A stretch of 64,000 nucleotides of DNA. Origin: Sphingobacteriaceae bacterium. Lineage in GTDB: Bacteria > Bacteroidota > Bacteroidia > B-17B0 > Aurantibacillaceae. The stretch covers positions 372,001-436,000 of the forward strand of contig JADJXI010000004.1 of the NCBI GenBank assembly GCA_016715905.1, given 5' to 3'. Below the pieces are notes generated by a model. That model saw only the letters and a program-made list of their open reading frames with translations, was not told the DNA's origin and did not search any database. This document shows, one piece after another, positions 33,013-41,554 of the stretch (position 1 is its first letter; every line of letters starts with the position of its first letter). The translations under genes and the position numbers were made by a program.

Positions 33013-34770
33013 TTAAAATACAGACTGATCAATAATAGGCTCGTACGATTCAATCAACACATCATCAATATTAATGGGTGATTTACCTTTGTTTTCGATT
33101 GTAAAATAAAATCTATCGCGTGTGCTCCTTAAATCTTCCGGAGTAAGATATGTGAATTCAATACGATTCCAACAATTAATTTTTAAAGTTGTAAAATTAA
33201 ATTTAGGTCTTGTTAATTTAAAAATGTATTTATTGTGAGACATATGTAGAGCAATGCTAATATCGTTTTCCATTGGTATTTCCTGTAAGAATACCCATAA
33301 AGATGCTTTTATCCAAGTATATTTTTTTTGAGTTAAATTTTCCAACGATTCCTGTAGTGAAAATTTCTGTAAGCTTCCGCTTTTCAGTATTAATGAACTT
33401 TTCCCACTATGTTTAATGTCAGTACTTAAATCCTTAAGTGAAATTTGATCTCTACTTGTTTCAAAATTCTGAATTCTAAAATTAGCCAATGAGTGAATCA
33501 GGGAATCATTTTTTGTAAAAATTTCTTCATATGAATTTATTTTACCTCTTAATAATAATTTATTTTGTTCTTCGTTTGGTGGTGAAATCTGTAAAAAGGT
33601 TGAAAAATAGTAAGCACGAGACATATTTGATTCATGTAAAATGCCCTGATAAATTTGCCAGGATTGAAAACAGTTTAAAGTTGTGAATAAACCAACGAGA
33701 ATTAAAAAAATTAATTTCATTTTTGATGTTATAAAGTATTGTACACTTAATGCTAAAGGAATTGATAATGCAACATAAGTGGGTATTAATGCTCTGTTTC
33801 CAAAACAACTGCCAAACCACCAACATGACCAGCTTGCGACAATGTAAAAGCTTAAAAAACAATAAATCAGTATTGATAAAAAGATTTCTTTTTTCACTTT
33901 CCATAAAAAGTGAAAACCCATAAAAGCGAAAATCAGAATGGGCGTATAAATAAATAGTCCTTTTCGAAAACTAAATAATATTTCCGAAAAATGAGGGTGT
34001 AATAATTCGAGTCCCTCTCCCGGGTTGCTCGCTCCATAAGGATTAATAAAAAAACTACCGGAAGAGTATTTCCAATAAAGGAGTTGGATTGAATTTACTG
34101 CAATTAATATTATTGCAAATAGGATGATTTGATTTTTAAATTGCTTAAGTAGTTTTATTTTTTCGAAAAAACTCGACTTATTAAAAATATTAAAACTTAT
34201 TGGAATTAATAAAGCTACAACTTCTGATGCCCTGCTAATCATGGCAAGGCCAATGAAAAGGGCCAGGAAGATTACATCCTTTAATTTATTGTGTTTATGC
34301 CAAACAATTGTATAATAAAAAATTAAAGCATATAAGGTAAATAAAAAATTATGTGACATAGCTCCTTGCCCATGAATTCCGGCATGAAATAAATAATTTG
34401 TTCCAAGTGCAATTATGACCATAGTTATAGCCACGTATTTATCATCCACAAAAAACAATAAAACTTTTCTTAAAGTAAACAATCCAATAAGTGAATAAAT
34501 TAAACATCCAATTAAAATGCAAATTTGATAGGGTTTTGAAAAACCGTCGGCAGGATAAGAAGTAAAAGGAGTTATAATATCGGCCAGAAAATAAAAGGGT
34601 AGATAGAATATTGATAACCCAATAGGGTAACGCATCACATAATTTCCGTTTTCATATTGAATAGCCTGATAAAATGTTTCGCTCGCATGATATTTTTGTA
34701 ATATTAAATCAATTGTAGAGATGTTTTGAATTGTTAAATCATGATATTTAAAGGTTAATGGTAAATACAT
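33013..34770 (-). CDS. GT-C type membrane glycosyltransferase (5' end frameshifted)
   Basis: Multi-pass (about 10 membrane helices) glycosyltransferase-like protein, probably using a polyprenyl-phosphate sugar donor in surface glycan synthesis. The open frame gives 585 residues starting MYLPLTF, but the family usually has a first membrane helix and a YDVFGYY-type motif with a conserved Asp before that. Both are encoded just upstream in the same frame (34771-34860: ...SWPPKN...YDVFGYY), where no start codon exists; the ATG that should begin it (34880-34882) is one base out of frame. Other features: NYVMRYPIGLS, a long hydrophobic core, and a C-terminal soluble beta-rich domain (about 440-585). 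It is last in the reverse-strand glycan cluster, 170 bases after the fusion gene. Confidence 0.7.
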   Translation of the reverse strand: MYLPLTFKYHDLTIQNISTIDLILQKYHASETFYQAIQYENGNYVMRYPIGLSIFYLPFYFLADIITPFTSYPADGFSKPYQICILIGCLIYSLIGLFTLRKVLLFFVDDKYVAITMVIIALGTNYLFHAGIHGQGAMSHNFLFTLYALIFYYTIVWHKHNKLKDVIFLALFIGLAMISRASEVVALLIPISFNIFNKSSFFEKIKLLKQFKNQIILFAIILIAVNSIQLLYWKYSSGSFFINPYGASNPGEGLELLHPHFSEILFSFRKGLFIYTPILIFAFMGFHFLWKVKKEIFLSILIYCFLSFYIVASWSCWWFGSCFGNRALIPTYVALSIPLALSVQYFITSKMKLIFLILVGLFTTLNCFQSWQIYQGILHESNMSRAYYFSTFLQISPPNEEQNKLLLRGKINSYEEIFTKNDSLIHSLANFRIQNFETSRDQISLKDLSTDIKHSGKSSLILKSGSLQKFSLQESLENLTQKKYTWIKASLWVFLQEIPMENDISIALHMSHNKYIFKLTRPKFNFTTLKINCWNRIEFTYLTPEDLRSTRDRFYFTIENKGKSPINIDDVLIESYEPIIDQSVF

Positions 34771-34882
34771 ATAATACCCGAAAACATCATAAACAAATAC
34801 ATTTTTAGGAGGCCAACTTAAGATAAGAATAGTTAGGATTAATCCTATAATGAAAACAAGTTATCTTAGAAATAGGGTTCAT
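34771..34882 (-). other. Out-of-frame 5' part of the GT-C gene
   Basis: On the reverse strand an ATG at 34882 reads MNPISKI, then must lose one base (near 34861) to continue LVFIIGLILTILILS...YDVFGYY in the frame of the gene below. This would give a full 622-residue protein with the missing first membrane helix. It is either a real inactivating frameshift or a one-base sequence error. Confidence 0.6.
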
Positions 34883-34940
34883 TAATTTGTTACATGATAA
34901 ATTACCGTTTAATTGTGTTAGCGCTTCCTGATTAAAAGAA

Positions 34941-36362
34941 TCAAATAAACTTACACTTCCGGCTTGCAAAAGCACACATTCTGAGTAAAATTAAACCGTG
35001 CTTAAAGCGAGAAATATTGGTAGATCCATAAGTTCTTTCTCTGTATCGAATGGGCACTTCAACAATTTTAAGATTAAGTTTATGTGCTCCAAACAATAAA
35101 TCAAAATCGCCAAAAGGATCAAACTCTCCAAAATATTTTCTGTTTTTGGTGAGTTTGATGTAATCTTCTCTAAACATCACTTTTGTACCACATAAAGTGT
35201 CTTTAAAACGTTGTTCCAATAACCAAGTAAAAGCCCAACTGAAAAAATGATTCCCCAAATAATTTAAAAAACGCATAGCTTCTTTATCCATTGGATAAAC
35301 TAATCGTGTTCCATTAATAAAATCGCCTTTTCCGCTGGCAATTGCATTATAAAATTTGGGAATATCTTCAGGAGGGACGGTTAAATCGGCATCTAGGATC
35401 ATTAATATATCGCCGGTTGCTATTTTGTAACCTTCGCGCACCGCATCTGCTTTTCCTTTTCCTTTTTGTTGTCCAATTTTTATATCATGCGTAGCAGCAT
35501 ACTTTTTTTGAATCTCCTGAATTTTTTCCCAGGTGTCATCAGTGCTGTTTCCTTCAATAAAAATAATTTCAACGTGTTTACCAAACTTGGGTAAACGAGT
35601 GATCGCATTTTCAATATTGCCGCTTTCGTTTCTTGCCGGAATTACCACGGTGGTACTGTATTTCTCCGAATAAAATTCCTCGTGCACTTCCGGTAATGGC
35701 TTTGCGAAACTATAAATATTCAGACTAAAAAATCTGAAAAACGGAAACTTAGCCAAATATCGATTAAAAATAAAAGATAATACCGGAAAGTAAAATGGAA
35801 AAATTAATCGTTTGGTATTGCGATAAACATCAAAGCCGGATATAAATAACAAATTATTTATATCTCTTGTGCTTAACCAATTTTGAGTTGGAGTTTTGGT
35901 TTTTATTCCGATTAATTCTGAGAATTTAATCATTGGTTCCCAAAATGAATTATAAAATTGCACAATAACTTTTGTATTCGGATGACAACATTTTTTTACC
36001 TCTTCCAAAACGTGTTGAATATCATCTATAAATCCAATCAGGTTGCTTATTATTATTAAGTCGTATTTATCATCCAATTGAATATTATTGGCATCCATCA
36101 CCAAAAATTCAATCCCTTTATCTCCGTTTTTTTCTTTGGCCCATTGAATGTATTCTTCACTAAAATCAATACCTGTTTTTTTAGAACCGCTAATTTCTGC
36201 TAACAAATCTCCACTGCCACAACCAATCTCCAACACCTTACTGTCTTCGTGTGAGAAGTATTTTGCGTAATTACTTATTTCATTCCAATAATAAGCACTA
36301 AAAAGCCTGTTTTTTCTTTTTTGGGCTAGTGTATTAAAATATGTTTTTTTATCTGTACTCAA
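34941..36362 (-). CDS. Fusion protein: class I SAM methyltransferase + GT2 glycosyltransferase
   Basis: 473 residues, two enzymes in one chain. N-terminal class I methyltransferase (about 1-215) with SAM motif VLEIGCGSGDLLAEI (about 44-58), the acidic GIDFSEEY, and FLVMDANNIQL. C-terminal GT2 domain (about 235-473) like dolichol/polyprenol-phosphate mannosyl- or glucosyltransferases: TTVVIPARNESGNIE, DxD motif in MILDADLTVPPEDI, GTKVMFRED, FDLLFGAHK. A polyprenyl-phosphate-sugar made by such a GT2 is the donor for the GT-C enzymes beside it. No TM helices after the GT2 domain are obvious except a hydrophobic stretch between the domains. The fusion may couple methylation to glycan synthesis; acceptors unknown. 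Starts 2 bases after the FkbM stop. Confidence 0.88.
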   Translation of the reverse strand: MSTDKKTYFNTLAQKRKNRLFSAYYWNEISNYAKYFSHEDSKVLEIGCGSGDLLAEISGSKKTGIDFSEEYIQWAKEKNGDKGIEFLVMDANNIQLDDKYDLIIISNLIGFIDDIQHVLEEVKKCCHPNTKVIVQFYNSFWEPMIKFSELIGIKTKTPTQNWLSTRDINNLLFISGFDVYRNTKRLIFPFYFPVLSFIFNRYLAKFPFFRFFSLNIYSFAKPLPEVHEEFYSEKYSTTVVIPARNESGNIENAITRLPKFGKHVEIIFIEGNSTDDTWEKIQEIQKKYAATHDIKIGQQKGKGKADAVREGYKIATGDILMILDADLTVPPEDIPKFYNAIASGKGDFINGTRLVYPMDKEAMRFLNYLGNHFFSWAFTWLLEQRFKDTLCGTKVMFREDYIKLTKNRKYFGEFDPFGDFDLLFGAHKLNLKIVEVPIRYRERTYGSTNISRFKHGLILLRMCAFASRKCKFI

Positions 36363-36364
36363 AA

Positions 36365-37102
36365 TTAATTTCGTGTTGCAAAAATATTATAATACAATTC
36401 TTCTTGGTGTGTGTCCATTTCCTTCACCTTTTTTAAGTCCAATTTTATTAATTGTTCTTTTTCCAATAAATAACAATTAAAATTTAAGGAGGTAAGATAC
36501 TCAAAATATTCAGTAGCCGAACTGCCGGTTAATTTTAAACCATAGGGCCAAAATTCGCTTAGAATTTTTATGGATTCATTTTCTTTTAAAATTCTTTCCA
36601 TTCCTCTTACTGCACTCATTTCAAATCCCTGAATATCCATTTTGATAAAATGCACTTGCCCTAAGTTTTTAAAATAATCATCTGCGTTAACGGCATCAAT
36701 TTCAATTTCGGCCTCGTAAACTTCTGGTTTATAAGTACGATGATCTACATTTAAAGTTTTTGAAGTGTAAATTTTTATGCGTTCGGTTTTTGGACCAATG
36801 GCTTTATTATTTAAAATAACGTTATGGAGTTTACCGCACAATTGAACCAGTCTTTTGTAATTTACCGGATCAGGTTCAAAAGCATGAACTTTACCTTTTG
36901 ATCCTACTAAATTTGATAAAATGCGAGTGTAGTAGCCAATGTTAGCGCCAATGTCCATTATTACATCGCCCGGCTTTATGTTTTTCTTGATCAAGGCAAT
37001 TTCATATTTATCTTGCTTATTTTTAAAAGCAATATACATGGGTTTGTACAATCGATACGCTTTTTTGAAAAGAAAATTTCCGAGTTTAATATTAAATGAC
37101 AT
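36365..37102 (-). CDS. FkbM-family methyltransferase
   Basis: 245-residue SAM-dependent O-methyltransferase of the FkbM type, which often modifies sugars in surface glycans. Seen: SAM-binding DIGANIGYYTRIL (about 53-65), the acidic end of strand 2 in HAFEPDPVNYKRL (about 76-88), strand 4 in HFIKMDIQGFEMSAVRGM (about 153-170, the classic FkbM DIQGxE motif) and LSEFWP. Cytoplasmic. It lies 5 bases after the membrane glycosyltransferase and 2 bases before the MTase-GT2 fusion, so the four reverse-strand genes from 38811 form one operon. Confidence 0.88.
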   Translation of the reverse strand: MSFNIKLGNFLFKKAYRLYKPMYIAFKNKQDKYEIALIKKNIKPGDVIMDIGANIGYYTRILSNLVGSKGKVHAFEPDPVNYKRLVQLCGKLHNVILNNKAIGPKTERIKIYTSKTLNVDHRTYKPEVYEAEIEIDAVNADDYFKNLGQVHFIKMDIQGFEMSAVRGMERILKENESIKILSEFWPYGLKLTGSSATEYFEYLTSLNFNCYLLEKEQLIKLDLKKVKEMDTHQEELYYNIFATRN

Positions 37103-37107
37103 GGTTC

Positions 37108-38811
37108 TTATTTATCGTAATCAAATTCGTAAAGCGCACATTCTTCAAATGCTCCTTCGGTATGAACCAGCTTTAATTTCTGTGGATATTTTTGTGCGAT
37201 AGGAGCAAGGATGTTGTGAATGGTATTGATAAAACCGTTTGAAGGATCGTTAGGGTTTAATCTTAATGTTGGTAACATGATGTGTGTTACTTTATTTTGT
37301 TTGAAGAATGTTAATGCACTGTCCGGGTGAGATTGTTCTGTGGTTGGATCTTTTTTAATTACACTATATACGGGGAAAAACTTTTTGCCTTTACCATAAA
37401 CAAAACTCATAGGTGCTTTTCTGCTGGCAACCAAAGTTTCTTTGGATAAACTATCGGCACACCATTCACTACACTTCAAAAAATTAATCCAGTCGGGTGT
37501 ATAACCAAAATAAGTATCACCTTTTAAATTTTTTTGTACGATGGGTAGATTTTTTAAGCCTCTTTTGAATGAAGATACGTTTACAGAAACAATAATTGTT
37601 ATACCAATAACAGCATATAAAGTTTGACCTATACCGGGTTTATTTGTAAAGTGATAAAACGCATATAGCATTGCAGTTAACAGCATGGGCATGGTTACCA
37701 AAATTATTCTGGCCTGATCCCAACGAGCAGCCAAAATAATAAAAGAAAGAGAGGCTTGTGCGAGAGAGAATAAAACAAAAAAAGCCACATGCTTTTTTTT
37801 ATGTTTGATAATAAACCACAGACCAATTAATATAATGACGATGGAAATAAACGTTACGAAACCATATTCTTCCATCACTGTTTTTTCACTTATATAATTT
37901 TCATCTCTTATTCCCAATAACTGATAAAATCGTTTTCCAATATAAAGGTTACTGTTGTCAATAAAACGTTGAATGAATCCGGATAAATCTTCATTTCCTA
38001 ACGATCTGTTATAAGGATCTTTCTGAAGTAGAATTTTACTTTGATCCTGAAATTGACTTTGCCCATGCCAGATGGTACGTACAATTACTTCATACAAACC
38101 TTTGATAATTCCATAAGACAGAAGTGAAAATCCTAAAGCTTTCCAATTTCTTTCCGCAGCAAAAAATAGTATCACAACAGGAATGGCTACTATGGCCGCA
38201 CTTTTACAGGTAGATAGTAAAAACATGCTTAAACCAAATAACAACCATTTTTTTAGTTGTACTTTAAATTGTACGCCATTTTGCGATACGGTTTCAATTA
38301 AATCACCGGAAAAGTAGAAAAACAGACCCTGAAGAAAAAAGTAAAAGGCTTCTGTAAAAGTCATGCTGGCATAATACATGATTAAATGATTTACCGCTTG
38401 AAATACAACTACGGGAATAAAAACTACGCCAGGCACACGTTTATATAATGCCTTAAATAGAAATGTTAATCCCAATAGGGTAAACACAACCGAAAAAAGT
38501 TTAAACAAAACTAATTTGAAACCAAACAGTTTAACAAGCAGGCCAAGAAATAGGGGATAAAGCGGTGCATTTTGGGTATAGAAATAATCAGGATATTCGT
38601 TTACAAAACGCCAACCGCCTTCAAGATAGAGCGCGTCATCATGTGCCTCACTGATTCGGGCGTTGAAAGAGATTAAACATAAAAATGCACTTAAAGCCAA
38701 TAATAGCCAGAATAATTTTTTATTATTCCGCTCAAGCCATAGATCAACTTTGCCATATAAAGAAACAGTATTTTGCTTCGGAATTGGATTGGCTTTTTTA
38801 GTTTGATTCAT
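37108..38811 (-). CDS. GT-C type membrane glycosyltransferase (ArnT/PMT_2-like)
   Basis: 567-residue integral membrane protein with about 11 helices and the GT-C fold. The conserved acidic motif in the first outer loop is present: HDDALYLEGGWRFVNEYPD (about 56-74, catalytic-type Asp-Asp), followed by NAPLYPLFLGLLVKLFG. The C-terminal ~110 residues are soluble and outside the membrane. Such enzymes move a sugar from a polyprenyl phosphate to lipid A, glycans or proteins; the specificity cannot be read. First gene of the reverse operon ending with the frameshifted GT-C gene. A TATTTTTG box at 38817-38824 ends 5 bases before the ATG, suggesting a leaderless mRNA. Confidence 0.85.
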   Translation of the reverse strand: MNQTKKANPIPKQNTVSLYGKVDLWLERNNKKLFWLLLALSAFLCLISFNARISEAHDDALYLEGGWRFVNEYPDYFYTQNAPLYPLFLGLLVKLFGFKLVLFKLFSVVFTLLGLTFLFKALYKRVPGVVFIPVVVFQAVNHLIMYYASMTFTEAFYFFLQGLFFYFSGDLIETVSQNGVQFKVQLKKWLLFGLSMFLLSTCKSAAIVAIPVVILFFAAERNWKALGFSLLSYGIIKGLYEVIVRTIWHGQSQFQDQSKILLQKDPYNRSLGNEDLSGFIQRFIDNSNLYIGKRFYQLLGIRDENYISEKTVMEEYGFVTFISIVIILIGLWFIIKHKKKHVAFFVLFSLAQASLSFIILAARWDQARIILVTMPMLLTAMLYAFYHFTNKPGIGQTLYAVIGITIIVSVNVSSFKRGLKNLPIVQKNLKGDTYFGYTPDWINFLKCSEWCADSLSKETLVASRKAPMSFVYGKGKKFFPVYSVIKKDPTTEQSHPDSALTFFKQNKVTHIMLPTLRLNPNDPSNGFINTIHNILAPIAQKYPQKLKLVHTEGAFEECALYEFDYDK

Positions 38812-38816
38812 TACCG

Positions 38817-38824
38817 CAAAAATA
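38817..38824 (-). promoter_or_regulatory. Putative -7 box (TATTTTTG on reverse strand) for the glycan operon
   Basis: Exact TAnnTTTG ending 5 bases before the ATG at 38811. Confidence 0.5.
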
Positions 38825-38895
38825 AGAAATTTGGCGGGAAGGGGAAATTATAATCGAATAAAAATTGAGCAGTTTAAACGCTTCAATTTAAGCAT

Positions 38896-39345
38896 TTAGT
38901 CCCTGATTTTATCCAGTAAATTATTCATGAGTTTAATTTCCTGTTCTGATAAATTTATAAATAGTTCAATGGTTTCCTGATCTACAAAGTCCAACTTCTT
39001 TAGAATGTCTTGTCCTTTTTTGGTAAGTAGGATATTTATTTGTCGGCGGTCATTCGGGCATTCGGTTCTTTCGGCCCATTTTTTTTGAATAAGTTTATCG
39101 ATAATTCTTGAAGAATCGCTCATTCTGTCGATACTTCTTTCTTTAATCAATTTAAGATTACACGGCTTGGGGTACTGACCTCGTAATATTCGAAGAACAT
39201 TGTATTGTTGTGCAGTTATATCTAATTTTTTAAGGTGATGATGTAAATTATATCCTAAATAATTAACTGTATACATCAAATTAATAAACAATTTGTGTTG
39301 AGGGGATTTGAACTCCTCTTGTTTTATTTCATCTTCAATTTTCAC
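38896..39345 (-). CDS. MarR-family transcriptional regulator
   Basis: 149-residue winged-helix regulator, dimeric DNA binder. Seen: the wing helix-turn-helix region with AQQYNVLRILRGQYPKPCNLKLI (cut here to show; residues about 45-68), recognition segment RMSDSSRIIDKLIQKKWAERTE, and DRRQINILLTKKGQDILKKL, the MarR wing (DRR) and dimer helix. The start is a GTG (39343-39345). It sits 52 bases downstream of yceI on the same strand, across a long hairpin (39357-39390). The palindromes over the yceI promoter are good candidate targets, so it may repress yceI and itself. The signal it senses is unknown. Confidence 0.88.
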   Translation of the reverse strand: MKIEDEIKQEEFKSPQHKLFINLMYTVNYLGYNLHHHLKKLDITAQQYNVLRILRGQYPKPCNLKLIKERSIDRMSDSSRIIDKLIQKKWAERTECPNDRRQINILLTKKGQDILKKLDFVDQETIELFINLSEQEIKLMNNLLDKIRD

Positions 39346-39356
39346 AAGCTAAATAA

Positions 39357-39390
39357 TGAGCTCTTATACTTGAATGGGTATAAGAGCTCA
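39357..39390. repeat. 13-bp perfect inverted repeat between yceI and marR
   Basis: TGAGCTCTTATAC (39357-39369) and GTATAAGAGCTCA (39378-39390) with an 8-base loop. It lies 8 bases after the yceI stop and 11 bases before the marR GTG. No T-run follows on the reverse strand, so it is not a standard terminator; it could be an operator, an mRNA-processing or stability hairpin, or an attenuator. Confidence 0.75.
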
Positions 39391-39397
39391 AATTTAA

Positions 39398-39997
39398 TTA
39401 AACCTTTGCTTTATTCAATTCTATTTTAATGTCCAAATTCACCATTTCACTAACTACCACTCCTCCAGATTCTAAAACTGCATTCCAGTTTAAACCAAAG
39501 TCTTTTCTGTTTACTTCGCCTGTAACTTTAAAACCAAATTTAGTATTTCCGTAAGGATCCTTTACTGCTGCACTTGATCCAATAGCAAATAGTTTAACTC
39601 TTTTGGTTACCCCTTTCATAGTTAAATCACCTTCTAAATCATATGCTGTTTTTCCTTTCTTTGGATTTGGCTTCATAGAAGTGGCTACAAAAGTAATGTT
39701 AGGATATTTCTCTGCATCAAAAAAGTCAGCACTTTTTAAATGTCCGTCTCTTTTTTCATCATCTGTATTAATTGAATTTACGTTGGCAGAAAAATTAATT
39801 TTTGCATCAGTAAAATCGGTTTCTGATTTAGAAGCTACCGATCCTTCATATACTTTAATCTTTCCGTCAGTTTCAGTTACCATCATGTGCATAACCGAAA
39901 ATCCCAATTTAGAGTGACTTGCATCTACATTCCAATTGGTTTGTGATTGTACTATTGCTGCAGTAAACAGCAATCCGCTTAAAATAATTTGTTTCAT
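39398..39997 (-). CDS. yceI: Exported YceI-family lipocalin-like protein
   Basis: 199-residue periplasmic protein of the YceI family, an eight-stranded barrel that binds polyisoprenoid lipids. Signal peptide at about 1-18 (MKQIILSGLLFTAAIVQS). Family features: WNVDASHSKLGFSVMHMM near the N-terminus, a NINSINTDDEKRDGHLKSADFFDAEKYP-type segment (about 73-95, NVNSINTDDEKRDGHL), GDLTMKGVTK and GEVNRKDFGLNWN. Codes for a typical single domain with nothing unusual. In Bacteroidota it often pairs with MarR or redox genes. Its upstream region carries two palindromes over a TATATTTG box (40022-40055), and marR follows, so it is probably MarR-controlled. Real ligand unknown. Confidence 0.9.
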   Translation of the reverse strand: MKQIILSGLLFTAAIVQSQTNWNVDASHSKLGFSVMHMMVTETDGKIKVYEGSVASKSETDFTDAKINFSANVNSINTDDEKRDGHLKSADFFDAEKYPNITFVATSMKPNPKKGKTAYDLEGDLTMKGVTKRVKLFAIGSSAAVKDPYGNTKFGFKVTGEVNRKDFGLNWNAVLESGGVVVSEMVNLDIKIELNKAKV

Positions 39998-40021
39998 GTT
40001 TATTGTTTTTAAAATTTAATA

Positions 40022-40055
40022 CAAATATATGTTACAACATATAATGTTATAACAT
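40022..40055 (-). promoter_or_regulatory. yceI promoter with two overlapping palindromic operator candidates
   Basis: On the reverse strand the -7 box TATATTTG is at 40022-40029, 24 bases before the ATG. Palindrome 1 (40026-40043) has 8-base arms TATATGTT/AACATATA with a 2-base centre and overlaps the box; palindrome 2 (40044-40055, ATGTTATAACAT) is perfect and falls at the expected -33 position. Both share the core ATGTTAYAACAT, centred 15 bases apart. A bound dimer at either would block RNA polymerase. Confidence 0.6.
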
Positions 40056-40072
40056 ATAAAATGGAAAAATTG

Positions 40073-40732
40073 TTAAAACTCCATTTCCCCTTCTTTTAAA
40101 TCACCTAAAGTAAACTCCTCAATTCTAACTCTTTGTAAGCGTAAAACGTTATAACCTAAGGCCTTGCACATTTTGCGGATTTGTCTGTTTTTTCCTTCAG
40201 TTAATATTACTTTTATTTTTTGCAGGCCTATTATTTCACATCGGCAGGGTTTTGTGACATAATTCTTTATTGAAATGCCCGTTTCAAATTTTGCTTTAAA
40301 ATTTTGATCAAGCTCTTGGTCTAATTCAACCAGATATTCTTTTTCTTTATTCGAATCCGGATTAGTAATGTTGCGAATAAACTCTCCATTATTACTTAGT
40401 AGTAATAGTCCTTCTGAATCTTTGTCCAGTCGACCGGCTATTGCTAAGTTTTCAAAATCTTTAAAAAATGAATGTATATTATCGTTCACCTTTAAATTTA
40501 AAGTGCTTTGGTAGCCCTTGGGCTTGTGAAAACGTATATATACATATTTGAATCCGCGTTGAATAATCTGATTCTCCACTTTTACTTCATCTGTTTCATT
40601 CACAAATACATTATCATTAATAATGTGTTTATTTATTTCCACCTTCTTTAAATCAATCAAAACTTGTGCTTGCTTATGGCTAATATATAAGGTATGTACC
40701 AGTAAAAATTTTATCTTGTTTCTATAACTCAC
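40073..40732 (-). CDS. RluF/RsuA-type pseudouridine synthase
   Basis: 219-residue RNA pseudouridine synthase, converting uridine to pseudouridine in 23S rRNA (RluF-like) or similar RNA. Order: a short S4-like N-terminal domain (KQAQVLIDLKKVEINKHIINDN, about 19-40) then the catalytic domain with FHKPKGYQST and AGRLDKDSEGLLLLSNNG (catalytic Asp in RLDKDS, about 99-104), KEYLVEL, and TEGKNRQIRKMCKALGY near the C-terminus, the last closest to RluF. The start is a GTG (40730-40732). Divergent from the ABC ATPase with 53 bases between. Cytoplasmic. Confidence 0.88.
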   Translation of the reverse strand: MSYRNKIKFLLVHTLYISHKQAQVLIDLKKVEINKHIINDNVFVNETDEVKVENQIIQRGFKYVYIRFHKPKGYQSTLNLKVNDNIHSFFKDFENLAIAGRLDKDSEGLLLLSNNGEFIRNITNPDSNKEKEYLVELDQELDQNFKAKFETGISIKNYVTKPCRCEIIGLQKIKVILTEGKNRQIRKMCKALGYNVLRLQRVRIEEFTLGDLKEGEMEF

Positions 40733-40785
40733 AATTAATATAAAAATGTTTCATTCGTGCCTACAAATAAAGTAAATTTACCCTG

Positions 40786-41511
40786 ATGAATGAGATAATT
40801 TCCATTTCACATATCAGTAAAGTTTACCAAATTGGTGAAGAAACTATTCATGCATTAAAAGACGTTTCGCTTAAAATTTTCAAGAATGAATATGTGGCCT
40901 TAATGGGACCTTCGGGCAGTGGAAAATCAACACTCATGAATATGCTGGGCTGTTTGGATAGTCCGAGTGGTGGGGAGTATATTTTAAATGGCATTTCAGC
41001 TGCTAAAATGAGCGATAATGAGTTGGCTGAAGTGCGGAATAAGGAGATTGGTTTTGTTTTTCAAACATTTAATCTATTACCCAGAGCCAGTACCTTAGAT
41101 AATGTTGCCCTACCTTTATTATATTCCGGCTTTTCTAAAGCCGACCGAATTGCAAGAGCTAAAGAGGTATTAGATCAAGTAGGATTAAAAGACAGAATGA
41201 ATCATAAACCCAATGAGCTGAGTGGGGGACAAAGACAAAGGGTTGCTATAGCCAGGGCATTAGTGAATAAACCCGCTATTATTTTAGCAGATGAGCCAAC
41301 CGGTAATTTAGATAGTAAAACCTCCGTTGAGATTATGGGATTATTCGAAGAAATTCACAAAAACGGCAATACCATAATTTTGGTTACCCACGAGGAGGAT
41401 ATTGCTTTGCATGCCCATCGAATTGTGCGTTTAAAGGACGGATTAGTTGAAACTGATCAGAAAAATCCTACCATTACAACGTACAAAAAAAGAATAGAAG
41501 AAATTAATTAG
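40786..41511 (+). CDS. ABC transporter ATP-binding protein (LolD/MacB type)
   Basis: 241-residue ATPase for an export or lipoprotein-release type ABC system. Walker A GPSGSGKSTL (about 41-50), Q-loop FVFQTFNLLPR, signature LSGGQRQRVAIARAL, Walker B IILADEPTGNLDS and the H-loop LVTHEEDIA are all present, as in LolD, MacB and FtsE-like proteins. There is no permease gene beside it; an FtsX-type permease gene occurs at 6.9-8.2 kb but is unlinked. A near-consensus TAAATTTA box ends 5 bases before the ATG. The lipoprotein gene follows 43 bases after its stop. Confidence 0.88.
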   Translation: MNEIISISHISKVYQIGEETIHALKDVSLKIFKNEYVALMGPSGSGKSTLMNMLGCLDSPSGGEYILNGISAAKMSDNELAEVRNKEIGFVFQTFNLLPRASTLDNVALPLLYSGFSKADRIARAKEVLDQVGLKDRMNHKPNELSGGQRQRVAIARALVNKPAIILADEPTGNLDSKTSVEIMGLFEEIHKNGNTIILVTHEEDIALHAHRIVRLKDGLVETDQKNPTITTYKKRIEEIN

Positions 41512-41554
41512 CCATTAAACCTTTGTTTATTTCTGACGTCCAATAAAAAACGGA

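Noticed and set aside
39357..39390. Hairpin as a Rho-independent terminator of yceI
   Set aside because: The strong stem is followed on the reverse strand by TATTTAGC without a T-run, so it does not meet the usual terminator pattern.
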